Assembly: GCF_001976065.1 (NCBI RefSeq)
Contig: NZ_MNAH01000005.1
Location: forward strand, 287,792 to 351,791
Direction of reading: 5' to 3'
Source of the DNA: Pseudomonas putida
GTDB taxonomy: Bacteria > Pseudomonadota > Gammaproteobacteria > Pseudomonadales > Pseudomonadaceae
DNA length: 64,000 bases
Shown here: piece after piece, positions 44,215 to 52,595 of the stretch
How positions within the stretch are numbered: the stretch's first letter is position 1
Layout: each line of letters begins with the position of its first letter
Notes under the pieces: generated by a model
Seen by the model: the letters and a program-made list of their open reading frames with translations, nothing else
What the model was told of the DNA's origin: nothing
Database searches by the model: none
Made by a program: the position numbers and the translations under genes

Positions 44215-44685
44215 ATGGCAATCGATATCGGTATCAGTGAAGAGGACCGCAAGTCCATCGTCGAAGGGCTTTCGCGCCTGCTGTCGGACACCTATGTGCT
44301 TTACCTGAAAACCCATAACTTCCATTGGAACGTTACAGGCCCGATGTTCCGAACCCTGCATTTGATGTTCGAGGAGCAATATAACGAGTTGGCTTTGGCG
44401 GTCGATTCAATTGCCGAGCGTATTCGTGCGCTCGGGTTTCCGGCGCCGGGTGCCTATTCTGTTTATGCGCGCCTGTCCTCCATCAAGGAAGAAGAGGGCG
44501 TGCCTGCGGCTGAGGACATGATCAGGCAACTGGTGGCGGGGCAGGAGGCTGTCACGCGTACTGCCCGAGGGATCTTCCCGCTGCTCGACAAAGTCAGCGA
44601 TGAACCTACGGCTGACCTGCTGACCCAGCGCATGCAGGTCCACGAGAAAACTGCTTGGATGCTCCGCGCAATGCTCGATCAATGA
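44215..44685 (+). CDS. dps: Dps/bacterioferritin-like DNA-protection protein
   Basis: A 156-residue ferritin-like protein that oxidises and stores iron as a 12-mer, protecting DNA in stress. The ferroxidase motif is visible as KTHNFHWNVTGPMFRTLHLMFEEQYNELALAVDSIAERIR-type sequence, with H, D and E ligands. The N-terminus is short, so non-specific DNA binding by a basic tail is not predicted. ATG 44215 follows AGGGGAAAAAC. Position before aspS matches the Dps-like PA0962. Confidence 0.9.
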   Translation: MAIDIGISEEDRKSIVEGLSRLLSDTYVLYLKTHNFHWNVTGPMFRTLHLMFEEQYNELALAVDSIAERIRALGFPAPGAYSVYARLSSIKEEEGVPAAEDMIRQLVAGQEAVTRTARGIFPLLDKVSDEPTADLLTQRMQVHEKTAWMLRAMLDQ

Positions 44686-44940
44686 TGCGCCGGCGCGCGG
44701 ATGGCTCTGTTGTTTGCGCGCTGCGTTTCTTCGGATTAGCGATCTGTAGCCTGAACGATTCTTCGCTTGTTGCTGTGGGAAAAGTGCTGGACTAGGACGC
44801 TCTCCCTGATCCGCCTTCTGTTGTTGGCTTATCCTACGTGGATGGTCATAAAGTCATCTGGCTATAACTTTGCCCTCACGTTTTTATAGGCATGCAATGG
44901 CTTTTATAGAAACCGCAAATGGCAAAGGAGTGTCAGCGTT

Positions 44941-45279
44941 ATGGAATATGAAGGCAGGAGAGGCGAGGGGCGGGTGAGTTCGGCCAGGGATGGATGGATC
45001 GATCCATTTGTCAGCGAGTTCGACATGGGGCTGGCCCGGCCGCAGTCCCGATCGGTGCGATTGAATGGCTTTGCCACCTGCTTGCGGCTTGAGCAGGTGT
45101 ATTGGGATATTTTGGCCGACATGGCCAGGGTCAATTGCTGTTCGGTCAGTGCGTTGCTGTCCCATTTCGATCGCGAAGTGCATTTGCGTCATGGTGGGGT
45201 GCGAAATTTCAGCGGGTTGGTGCGGGTGGTCTGTGTTGTCCACAGCCTCAAGGAGGGGCGTTGCCCGGCCATGGCATGA
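44941..45279 (+). CDS. Ribbon-helix-helix domain protein (RHH_4 type)
   Basis: A 112-residue protein. The core SRSVRLNGFATCLRLEQVYWDILADMARVNCCSVSALLSHFDREV is a beta strand followed by two helices, as in the RHH_4 family of putative DNA-binding regulators. N- and C-terminal tails are poorly defined. AAAGGAG lies 11 bases upstream of the ATG. It may be an autoregulator; no antitoxin partner (toxin gene) is next to it, so it is not obviously part of a toxin-antitoxin pair. Confidence 0.65.
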   Translation: MEYEGRRGEGRVSSARDGWIDPFVSEFDMGLARPQSRSVRLNGFATCLRLEQVYWDILADMARVNCCSVSALLSHFDREVHLRHGGVRNFSGLVRVVCVVHSLKEGRCPAMA

Positions 45280-45415
45280 ACCGGATGAATCAAAGAGCAA
45301 CGTGTCGATCTGTGCAGTCTTACGGCTGCACAGGCTGCATTTAATGGATATAATCCCGCTCTTTGCCGCAAAACCCAGCGTGCGCGGTAGCAATCTGATC
45401 GCCGAGACAACCCCC

Positions 45416-45637
45416 ATGCCGATGTACGATTACCAATGTGCTTCCTGTGGTCATCAGTTGGAAGCCATTCAAAAGATCAGCGATGCACCGTTGGTCGACT
45501 GCCCTGCGTGCCAGGCACCGGAGCTTAAGAAGATGCTATCCATGCCAGGCTTCCGCCTCAGCGGCACGGGCTGGTACGAGACCGATTTCAAGACCGGTTC
45601 CAAGAAGAACCTGGCCGGCGGTGACAAAGCTGACTAG
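45416..45637 (+). CDS. FmdB-family zinc-ribbon protein
   Basis: A 73-residue protein starting MPMYDYQCASCGHQLEAIQK, with two CxxC pairs (C8/C11 and CPACQA at about 33-36) that bind zinc, and the C-terminal motif GFRLSGTGWYETDFK. Widely found just upstream of aspS in pseudomonads. ATG 45416 is used; the ORF extends upstream without support. Function unknown, possibly a regulator or RNA-binding adaptor. Confidence 0.88.
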   Translation: MPMYDYQCASCGHQLEAIQKISDAPLVDCPACQAPELKKMLSMPGFRLSGTGWYETDFKTGSKKNLAGGDKAD

Positions 45638-45667
45638 GGTTTCGGACCTGAGTTGAACCACACGCGC

Positions 45668-45708
45668 GAGTGCTTGCGTCATCCGTCAGCGGATCGACGC
45701 AAGCACTC
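45668..45708 (+). promoter_or_regulatory. Long near-perfect hairpin in the aspS leader
   Basis: Arms GAGTGCTTGCGTC (45668-45680) and GACGCAAGCACTC (45696-45708) pair fully. The inner ATCCG/CGGAT pair around TCAG gives a total of 18 base pairs with a single bulged C. It lies 38 bases before the aspS start, with no T run, so it is more like a structured leader element than a terminator. Confidence 0.55.
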
Positions 45709-45746
45709 CAACCGAATGTCGAATTACGAGAAGTGAAACCACTACC

Positions 45747-47522
45747 ATGATGCGCAGCCATTATTGCGGCCAACTGAACGAAAGCCTGGACGGCCAGGAA
45801 ATTACCCTTTGCGGATGGGTCCACCGTCGTCGTGACCACGGTGGGGTGATTTTCCTCGATATCCGTGATCGTGACGGTCTGGCCCAGGTGGTGTTCGACC
45901 CGGACCGCGCTGAAACCTTCGCCGCCGCCGATCGCGTGCGCAGCGAGTATGTCGTGAAAATCACCGGCAAGGTTCGCCTGCGTCCGGCCGGTGCCACCAA
46001 CGCCAACATGGCGTCGGGCATGATCGAAGTCCTGGGCTATGAGCTGGAAGTGCTGAACGAGTCGGAAACTCCGCCGTTCCCCTTGAACGAGTTCTCCGAC
46101 GTCGGTGAGGAAACCCGCCTGCGCTATCGTTTCCTGGACCTGCGTCGTCCGGAAATGGCCGAGAAGCTGCGCCTGCGTTCGCGCATGACCACCAGCATCC
46201 GTCGTTTCCTCGACGAGAACGGCTTCCTTGACGTCGAGACGCCGATCCTGACCCGTGCTACCCCTGAAGGTGCGCGCGATTACCTGGTGCCGAGCCGTAC
46301 CCACGCCGGTTCGTTCTTCGCCCTGCCGCAGTCGCCGCAGCTGTTCAAGCAACTGCTGATGGTGGCCGGCTTCGACCGTTACTACCAGATCGCCAAGTGC
46401 TTCCGCGACGAAGACCTGCGCGCCGACCGTCAGCCGGAATTTACCCAGATCGACATCGAGACCAGTTTCCTCGATGAAAAAGAGATCATGGGCCTGACCG
46501 AACAAATGATCCGCAACCTGTTCAAGGAAGTGCTGGGTCTGGAGTTCGGTGAATTCCCGCACATGACCTTCGAAGAGGCCATGCGTCGCTACGGTTCCGA
46601 CAAGCCGGACCTGCGTAACCCGCTGGAATTGGTTGACGTTGCCGACCAGCTCAAGGAAGTCGATTTCAAGGTATTCAGCGGCCCGGCCAACGACCCTAAA
46701 TGCCGTATCGCCGCTCTGCGCGTTCCAGGCGGGGCGAGCATGCCGCGCAAACAGATCGACGACTACACCAAGTTTGTCGGTATCTACGGTGCCAAGGGCC
46801 TGGCGTACATCAAGGTCAACGAGCGCGCTGCCGGTGTTGAAGGTCTGCAATCGCCGATCGTGAAAAACATCCCGGAAGCCAACCTGAACGTGATCCTCGA
46901 TCGCGTCGGTGCGGTCGACGGCGATATCGTGTTCTTCGGGGCCGACAAAGCCAAGATCGTCAGCGAAGCCCTGGGCGCGCTGCGGATCAAGCTCGGCCAC
47001 GACCTGGACCTGCTGACCTGCAAGTGGGCACCAATGTGGGTCGTCGACTTCCCGATGTTCGAAGAGAACGAAGACGGCAGCTTCACCGCCTTGCACCACC
47101 CGTTCACCGCGCCGAAGTGCACCCCGGCAGAGCTGGAAGCCAATCCGGCTGGCGCCCTGTCCCGTGCCTACGACATGGTCTTGAACGGCACCGAGCTGGG
47201 TGGCGGTTCGATCCGTATCCACCGCAAAGAGATGCAGCAGTCGGTGTTCCGTCTGTTGGGCATCAATGAAGCGGAACAGGAAGAGAAATTCGGCTTCCTG
47301 CTCGACGCCCTGAAATACGGCGCGCCGCCGCACGGTGGCCTGGCCTTCGGTCTGGACCGTCTGGTGATGCTGATGACCGGCGCCCAGTCGATCCGTGAAG
47401 TGATCGCCTTCCCGAAAACCCAGAGCGCGGCGGACGTCATGACTCAGGCACCGGGCCAGGTCGATGCCAAGGCATTGCGCGAACTGCACATTCGCTTGCG
47501 CGAAACGCCCAAGGCTGAGTAA
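45747..47522 (+). CDS. aspS: Aspartyl-tRNA synthetase (predicted non-discriminating)
   Basis: Charges tRNA-Asp, and by sequence also tRNA-Asn for GatCAB transamidation. The 591-residue class IIb enzyme has an OB-fold anticodon domain (1-110), the catalytic motifs RYRFLDLRRPEM (motif 1 region), FRDEDLRADRQPEFTQID (motif 2) and GLAFGLDRLVMLM (motif 3), and the bacterial GAD insertion. H31 (RRRDHGGV) and G82 (RPAGATN) match the two positions reported to make P. aeruginosa AspRS non-discriminating. ATG 45747 is followed by a second ATG at 45750. Terminator follows. Confidence 0.96.
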   Translation: MMRSHYCGQLNESLDGQEITLCGWVHRRRDHGGVIFLDIRDRDGLAQVVFDPDRAETFAAADRVRSEYVVKITGKVRLRPAGATNANMASGMIEVLGYELEVLNESETPPFPLNEFSDVGEETRLRYRFLDLRRPEMAEKLRLRSRMTTSIRRFLDENGFLDVETPILTRATPEGARDYLVPSRTHAGSFFALPQSPQLFKQLLMVAGFDRYYQIAKCFRDEDLRADRQPEFTQIDIETSFLDEKEIMGLTEQMIRNLFKEVLGLEFGEFPHMTFEEAMRRYGSDKPDLRNPLELVDVADQLKEVDFKVFSGPANDPKCRIAALRVPGGASMPRKQIDDYTKFVGIYGAKGLAYIKVNERAAGVEGLQSPIVKNIPEANLNVILDRVGAVDGDIVFFGADKAKIVSEALGALRIKLGHDLDLLTCKWAPMWVVDFPMFEENEDGSFTALHHPFTAPKCTPAELEANPAGALSRAYDMVLNGTELGGGSIRIHRKEMQQSVFRLLGINEAEQEEKFGFLLDALKYGAPPHGGLAFGLDRLVMLMTGAQSIREVIAFPKTQSAADVMTQAPGQVDAKALRELHIRLRETPKAE

Positions 47523-47530
47523 GGCCCAGG

Positions 47531-47560
47531 AGGGCGCATCTGCGGATGCGCCCTTTCTTT
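47531..47560 (+). terminator. Rho-independent terminator of aspS
   Basis: GGGCGCATC-TGCG-GATGCGCCC (47532-47553) followed by TTTCTTT. Confidence 0.88.
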
Positions 47561-47648
47561 ATACATAAAGCAGTTCAAGATTTTTGTTTTGCCGGCCGGC
47601 GCGATGCAGCGTGGCGGGCAATGTTTCAAAGAGAATTCGGAGCGAGTT

Positions 47649-48395
47649 ATGGCAGGTCATTCCAAGTGGGCGAACATCAAGCACCGCAAAGAACGTCAGG
47701 ATGCCAAGAGGGGCAAGATCTTCACCAAATGGATTCGTGAGCTGACCGTCGCGGCCCGTCAGGGTGGTGGCGATCCGGGCTCGAATCCGCGCTTGCGCCT
47801 GGCCCTGGACAAGGCGCTTGGGGCGAACATGAGTCGCGACATCATCGATCGCGCCATTGCCCGTGGCGCGGGTGCGACCGAAGCCGACAACGTCGAAGAA
47901 CTGACCTACGAAGGATACGGGCCTGGCGGCGTGGCGGTGATGGTCGAGTGCATGACGGACAACCGCAACCGGACCGCAGCGGCTGTTCGCCATGCATTCA
48001 GCAAGTGCGGCGGCAACCTCGGCACCGACGGTTCGGTGGCTTATCTTTTCGAGCGCAAGGGGCAAATCAGCTTTGCGCCAGGCGTCGATGAAGATGCCTT
48101 GACCGAAGCAGCGTTGGAAGCCGATGCCGATGACGTGGTCGGCAACGAAGATGGCTCCGTCGATGTGTTCACCTCGTTCACCGGATTCTACGCGGTGCGC
48201 AACGCGCTGGAAGCGGCCGGTTTCAAAGGCGATGACGCGGAAATCGTCATGTTGCCGACCACCAGTGCCGAGCTCGACCTGGAAGGTGCCGAAAAAGTCC
48301 TCAAGCTGATCGACATGCTCGAAGACCTGGATGACGTGCAGAACGTCTACTCCAACGCCGAAATCCCGGAATCGGTCGCCGCACAACTAAGCTGA
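47649..48395 (+). CDS. yebC: YebC/PmpR family protein
   Basis: A 248-residue three-domain protein starting MAGHSKWANIKHRKERQDAK, the family signature. It contains GGDPGSNPRLRLALDKAL and the acidic C-terminal domain YEVIMLP-like strand (VMLPTTSAELDLEGAEKVLKL). In P. aeruginosa the homologue PmpR is described as a transcriptional regulator of quinolone signalling, while the family also has translational roles. ATG 47649 follows GGAGCGAG. It lies between aspS and ruvC as in PAO1. Confidence 0.94.
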   Translation: MAGHSKWANIKHRKERQDAKRGKIFTKWIRELTVAARQGGGDPGSNPRLRLALDKALGANMSRDIIDRAIARGAGATEADNVEELTYEGYGPGGVAVMVECMTDNRNRTAAAVRHAFSKCGGNLGTDGSVAYLFERKGQISFAPGVDEDALTEAALEADADDVVGNEDGSVDVFTSFTGFYAVRNALEAAGFKGDDAEIVMLPTTSAELDLEGAEKVLKLIDMLEDLDDVQNVYSNAEIPESVAAQLS

Positions 48396-48410
48396 ATGCT
48401 ACGCCTTCAT

Positions 48411-48493
48411 TGTAGGAGCTGGCTTGCCAGCGAAGAGGCCCTTGAACTTGTGCAAGTCTTGAGGCCGCCTTCGCTGGCGAGCCAGCTCCTACA
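48411..48493. repeat. REP pair (REPIN) between yebC and ruvC
   Basis: TGTAGGAGCTGGCTTGCCAG at the left and CGCTGGCGAGCCAGCTCCTA at the right form inverted arms about 83 bases apart. It lies in the 134-base gap between yebC and ruvC. Confidence 0.8.
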
Positions 48494-48529
48494 ATTCCCT
48501 TGGATATTTGCTTCAGCGTTGCAGGCGTT

Positions 48530-49054
48530 ATGACTTTAATTCTTGGTATCGACCCCGGTTCGCGCATTACCGGTTATGGCGTGGTTCGTGATACCGGGCG
48601 TGGCTGCGAGTACGTGGCCTCCGGTTGCATCCGCACTGGAGCTGGCGAATTGCATGAGCGTCTGCAGATTGTCTATCGCGGGGTGCGCGAGATCATTCAG
48701 ACCTACCATCCGGTCACCATGGGCATCGAGAAGGTGTTCATGGCACGCAATGCCGATTCCGCCCTGAAACTGGGGCAGGCCCGTGGCGCCGCCATCGTCG
48801 CCGGCGCCGAGGAAAGCCTGGAGATCGCCGAATACACGGCAACCCAGGTCAAACAGGCCGTGGTCGGCACCGGCGCGGCCAATAAAGAACAGGTACAGAT
48901 GATGGTCATGCACATGCTCAAGCTGACCAGCAAACCGCAAATCGATGCCTCCGACGCCCTGGCCATTGCCATTTGCCATGCGCACACCCGCTCCAGCCTG
49001 TTGCCCCATGGCCTGGGCGCCGCACGCAGTCGTGGCGGGCGCCTGCGTCTCTGA
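48530..49054 (+). CDS. ruvC: Holliday junction resolvase RuvC
   Basis: Cuts Holliday junctions after branch migration. The 174-residue RNase H-fold enzyme has D7 in LILGIDPGSRITGYG, E near 66 (GIEKVFM), and the C-terminal acidic pair in IDASDALAIAICHAH. ATG 48530 gives MTLILGIDPG; the longer ORF is rejected. First gene of ruvCAB. Confidence 0.96.
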   Translation: MTLILGIDPGSRITGYGVVRDTGRGCEYVASGCIRTGAGELHERLQIVYRGVREIIQTYHPVTMGIEKVFMARNADSALKLGQARGAAIVAGAEESLEIAEYTATQVKQAVVGTGAANKEQVQMMVMHMLKLTSKPQIDASDALAIAICHAHTRSSLLPHGLGAARSRGGRLRL

Positions 49055-49168
49055 TAGCATCAGCAATTATTTTTCTGGAATGAGGGGGATGCGCCTGGGT
49101 TGTCGGCGCCAAATCCTCGTTCTCTCAGTCGCTGGCCCAGGGCTGGCCAACGCTCAAGGATCTGTAAC

Positions 49169-49777
49169 GTGATTGGACGCTTGCGCGGCACACTGGCTGA
49201 GAAACAGCCGCCGCACCTGATTCTGGATGTAAATGGCCTGGGGTATGAGCTTGAAGTGCCCATGACCACGCTTTATCGCCTGCCGTCGGTCGGTGAACCG
49301 CTGACGCTGCACACCCATCTGGTCGTGCGCGAGGACGCGCAGTTACTCTATGGCTTCGTCGGCAAGCGTGAGCGAGACTTTTTTCGCGAATTGATCCGTC
49401 TCAATGGTGTGGGGCCGAAACTGGCCCTGGCCCTGATGTCGAGCCTGGAAGTCGACGAACTGGTCCGTTGCGTGCAGTCCCAGGACACCTCGGCACTGAC
49501 CAAGGTGCCGGGCGTCGGCAAGAAAACCGCCGAACGCCTGCTGGTCGAGCTCAAGGATCGCTTCAAGGCCTGGGAAACCGTGCCGGCCATGTTTGCCCTG
49601 GTGCCGAACCAGCCGGACGGGCCAGCGCCGGTCAACAGCGCCGAAAACGATGCGGTCAGCGCGCTGATCTCCCTGGGCTACAAGCCGCAGGAAGCCAGCA
49701 AGGCGATTTCCGCGATCAAGGAGAAAGGCTTGAGCAGCGAAGACCTGATTCGTCGTGCCCTGAAGGGAATGATCTAA
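49169..49777 (+). CDS. ruvA: Holliday junction branch-migration protein RuvA
   Basis: Junction-binding tetramer that loads RuvB. The 202-residue protein has the N-terminal OB domain (IGRLRGTLAEKQPPHLILDV), two helix-hairpin-helix motifs (LNGVGPKLALALMSSL; VPGVGKKTAERLLVEL) and the RuvB-contact C-terminal domain (ALISLGYKPQEASKAI). The GTG at 49169 is preceded by AAGGATCTG; the earlier ATG has no support. RuvB begins on the next base after its stop. Confidence 0.95.
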   Translation: MIGRLRGTLAEKQPPHLILDVNGLGYELEVPMTTLYRLPSVGEPLTLHTHLVVREDAQLLYGFVGKRERDFFRELIRLNGVGPKLALALMSSLEVDELVRCVQSQDTSALTKVPGVGKKTAERLLVELKDRFKAWETVPAMFALVPNQPDGPAPVNSAENDAVSALISLGYKPQEASKAISAIKEKGLSSEDLIRRALKGMI

Positions 49778-50839
49778 GTGATTGAAGCCGACCGTCTGAT
49801 CGCCGCCACGGGCGCCCCCCGTGATCGCGAGGAAGTCCAGGACCGGGCGATACGTCCCGTCAGCCTGGCCGAGTACATTGGCCAGCCGACCGTTCGCGAG
49901 CAAATGGAGTTGTTCATCCAGGCTGCCCGCGGGCGCAACGAGTCCCTGGACCACACGTTGATCTTCGGCCCGCCGGGGCTGGGCAAGACCACCCTGGCCA
50001 ATATCATCGCCCAGGAAATGGGCGTGTCGATCAAGAGCACCTCGGGGCCGGTCCTCGAGCGGCCTGGTGACCTGGCGGCGCTGCTGACCAACCTTGAGCC
50101 GCACGACGTGCTGTTCATCGATGAAATCCATCGCTTGTCGCCGATTGTCGAGGAAGTGCTCTATCCGGCCATGGAGGATTTCCAGCTCGACATCATGATC
50201 GGCGAAGGTCCGGCTGCGCGGTCGATCAAGCTCGATCTGCCACCGTTCACCCTGGTCGGGGCGACCACCCGGGCGGGGATGCTGACCAACCCGTTGCGTG
50301 ATCGTTTCGGTATCGTCCAGCGTCTTGAGTTCTACAGCACCGCCGACTTGTCGACGATTGTCAGCCGTTCGGCGAACATTCTCGGCCTGCCGCTGGACCC
50401 GGAGGGCGCCTTCGAAATCGCTCGTCGAGCCCGTGGCACACCGCGGATCGCCAACCGCCTGCTGCGCCGGGTACGGGATTTCGCCGAAGTGCGCGCCAAA
50501 GGCCACATCACCAAGCCGATCGCCGACCTGGCCCTGAACCTGCTGGATGTCGACGAGCGTGGCTTCGATCACCAGGACCGACGTCTGTTGCTGACCATGA
50601 TCGAGAAGTTCGATGGCGGCCCGGTGGGGGTGGACAGCCTGGCCGCAGCCATCAGCGAAGAGCGTCACACCATTGAAGACGTGCTGGAGCCATACCTGAT
50701 CCAACAGGGCTACATCATGCGCACGCCGCGGGGCCGGGTGGTGACTCGGCATGCGTACCTGCATTTCGGATTAAACATTCCGTCACGATTGGGCGAAATG
50801 CCCGTAGTAGACGAGTTTCTTGATGCCGTGGACGATTAA
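49778..50839 (+). CDS. ruvB: Holliday junction branch-migration helicase RuvB
   Basis: AAA+ motor of branch migration. The 353-residue protein has Walker A GPPGLGKTTLANI, Walker B LFIDEIHRLSP, sensor I GATTRAGML and arginine-finger region GTPRIANRLLRRVRD, plus the winged-helix DNA-binding C-terminus (TPRGRVVTRHAY). The GTG start directly follows the ruvA stop. Confidence 0.97.
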   Translation: MIEADRLIAATGAPRDREEVQDRAIRPVSLAEYIGQPTVREQMELFIQAARGRNESLDHTLIFGPPGLGKTTLANIIAQEMGVSIKSTSGPVLERPGDLAALLTNLEPHDVLFIDEIHRLSPIVEEVLYPAMEDFQLDIMIGEGPAARSIKLDLPPFTLVGATTRAGMLTNPLRDRFGIVQRLEFYSTADLSTIVSRSANILGLPLDPEGAFEIARRARGTPRIANRLLRRVRDFAEVRAKGHITKPIADLALNLLDVDERGFDHQDRRLLLTMIEKFDGGPVGVDSLAAAISEERHTIEDVLEPYLIQQGYIMRTPRGRVVTRHAYLHFGLNIPSRLGEMPVVDEFLDAVDD

Positions 50840-50966
50840 TTAACGTTGCGAGCTGATTTTTTCGGGCAATGTGTGGTCCGAGGACCGTACTTTTGCGCGA
50901 AAGCCGCAGAACTTTGAAAAACAGTTGCCTGGCCGGATTGGCAACCTGAGGAGTAAGCACTAGAGT

Positions 50967-51434
50967 ATGCGCGCGCAAAACGGGCTTGAGCCTTTCGCAC
51001 ATCGTTGTCGCGTTTATTACGAGGACACCGATGCGGGCGGCATCGTGTATTACGTTAATTACCTCAAGTTTATGGAACGGGCTCGAACCGAGCGGCTACG
51101 AGAGCTGGGCTTTGCCCAATCGCAGCTGGCAGGGGAGGACCTGTTGTTCGTCGTGCATTCCAGCGAAGCGCGCTACCACGCGCCGGCGCGACTGGACGAC
51201 GAGCTGCTGGTAAGCGCTGAAGTAATTGAATTGAACCGTGCCAGCCTGCGCTTCAAACAGCAGGTCAGGCGGGCGACGGATGATGCGCTGCTCTGCGAAG
51301 GGCAGTTTTTGGTGGCCTGTGTGCGCACCGACAGTTTGAAACCCCGGGCCATTCCCGAAGCTCTACGAGCGGCCTTTGCCGCCGTGAGCGGCGCGGGTAC
51401 ACACTCAAAGCAGGAGATAAAGCGTGGAAGCTAA
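50967..51434 (+). CDS. ybgC: YbgC acyl-CoA thioesterase of the Tol-Pal operon
   Basis: Hotdog-fold thioesterase of 155 residues with YYEDTDAGGIVYYVNYLKFMERARTE, the catalytic D in the DTDAGG signature, acting on acyl-CoA or acyl-ACP near the membrane. It opens the tol-pal operon and overlaps tolQ by 11 bases. The ATG at 50967 has GAGGAG about 14 bases before it; other starts are possible. Confidence 0.92.
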   Translation: MRAQNGLEPFAHRCRVYYEDTDAGGIVYYVNYLKFMERARTERLRELGFAQSQLAGEDLLFVVHSSEARYHAPARLDDELLVSAEVIELNRASLRFKQQVRRATDDALLCEGQFLVACVRTDSLKPRAIPEALRAAFAAVSGAGTHSKQEIKRGS

Positions 51435-52119
51435 CGTCGTCGACCATTCCTCCATGTGGAGCCTGGTCAGCAATGCCAGCATCGTGGTGCAACTGGTAAT
51501 GCTGACCCTGGTAGCCGCATCGGTGACCTCATGGATCATGATCTTTCAGCGCAGCAACCTGCTGCGCGCCGGTCGACGTGCCCTGGAGAGCTTCGAAGAG
51601 CGCTTCTGGTCGGGTATCGACCTGTCCAAGCTCTACCGTCAGGCGGGTAGCAACCCGGACCCGGATTCAGGTGTCGAGCAGATCTTCCGCGCCGGCTTCA
51701 AGGAATTCTCCCGTCTGCGCCAGCAGCCTGGAGTCGATCCCGAGGCGGTCATGGAAGGTGTGGCCCGTGCCATGCGCGTGGCCATTTCCCGTGAAGAAGA
51801 AAAGCTCGAGCAGAGCCTGCCATTCCTTGCCACTGTCGGTTCCGTGAGCCCGTATATCGGTCTGTTCGGTACGGTCTGGGGCATCATGAACTCCTTCCGT
51901 GGCCTGGCGACTGCCCAGCAAGCGACCCTGGCCACCGTGGCCCCGGGTATCGCTGAAGCCCTGATCGCCACCGCGATCGGTCTGTTCGCTGCCATTCCAG
52001 CCGTTATCGCTTACAACCGTTTTGCTGCTCGCAGCGAAACCTTGCTGGGCCGCTACTACACCTTCGCCGATGAATTCCAGGCGATCCTGCACCGTAAAGT
52101 GCACACCAGCGAAGAATAA
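51424..52119 (+). CDS. tolQ: Tol-Pal system proton-channel protein TolQ
   Basis: Inner-membrane subunit with TolR that harvests the proton gradient for outer-membrane constriction. The 231-residue protein has three membrane segments (about 17-38, 136-160, 170-192), with VSPYIGLFGTVWGIMNSF and the helix-3 proline/glycine region. The start is GTG at 51424, inside the end of ybgC. Confidence 0.95.
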   Translation: MEANVVDHSSMWSLVSNASIVVQLVMLTLVAASVTSWIMIFQRSNLLRAGRRALESFEERFWSGIDLSKLYRQAGSNPDPDSGVEQIFRAGFKEFSRLRQQPGVDPEAVMEGVARAMRVAISREEEKLEQSLPFLATVGSVSPYIGLFGTVWGIMNSFRGLATAQQATLATVAPGIAEALIATAIGLFAAIPAVIAYNRFAARSETLLGRYYTFADEFQAILHRKVHTSEE

Positions 52120-52133
52120 GCAGGTAATTTCCA

Positions 52134-52595
52134 ATGGCTTTAATCGCTCGAGCTCGCAAAAAGCGCAAGCCGGTCGCCGAGATGAACGTAGTGCCCTACA
52201 TCGACGTGATGTTGGTGCTGCTGGTCATCTTCATGGTGACCGCGCCAATGCTCAATCAGGGCGTGAAAGTTGATCTGCCCAAGGTTTCCAGCGAAGCCTT
52301 GCCGCAAGACAACAACACCCAGGTCCTGACCATTTCGATCAAATCCGACAAGACCTACTACTGGAACCTTGGCAGCGAAGTCGACACCGAGAAGCAGCAG
52401 GACAGGGCCATGACCCTGCCGCAGATGACTGATGCGGTGACCAAGATCATTCGCGTAGGCAACGAAAGCGGCAAGCGCACCCAGGTGTTCATCCGCGGTG
52501 ACAAGAGTGTCGACTACGGCTCCGTCATGGGCGCCATGGGCGGGTTGCAGAAAGCCGGCGTCGGTAATGTTGGCTTGATTACCGAGGCGCCCTGA
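52134..52595 (+). CDS. tolR: Tol-Pal system protein TolR
   Basis: A 153-residue ExbD-like protein with an N-terminal membrane helix containing VVPYIDVMLVLLVIFMVTAP; the D in YIDVML is the proton-binding aspartate. The C-terminal periplasmic domain ends with FIRGDKSVDYGSVMGAMGGL. Its stop overlaps the tolA start by one base (TGATG). Confidence 0.95.
   Translation: MALIARARKKRKPVAEMNVVPYIDVMLVLLVIFMVTAPMLNQGVKVDLPKVSSEALPQDNNTQVLTISIKSDKTYYWNLGSEVDTEKQQDRAMTLPQMTDAVTKIIRVGNESGKRTQVFIRGDKSVDYGSVMGAMGGLQKAGVGNVGLITEAP

Noticed and set aside
44941..45637. Toxin-antitoxin pair (RHH protein plus zinc-ribbon protein)
   Set aside because: The FmdB-type protein is a widespread conserved neighbour of aspS and not a toxin; the two genes do not overlap.
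49343..50764. 473-codon minus-strand frame across ruvA and ruvB
   Set aside because: Antisense shadow of two certain genes; no ribosome site and no family motif.
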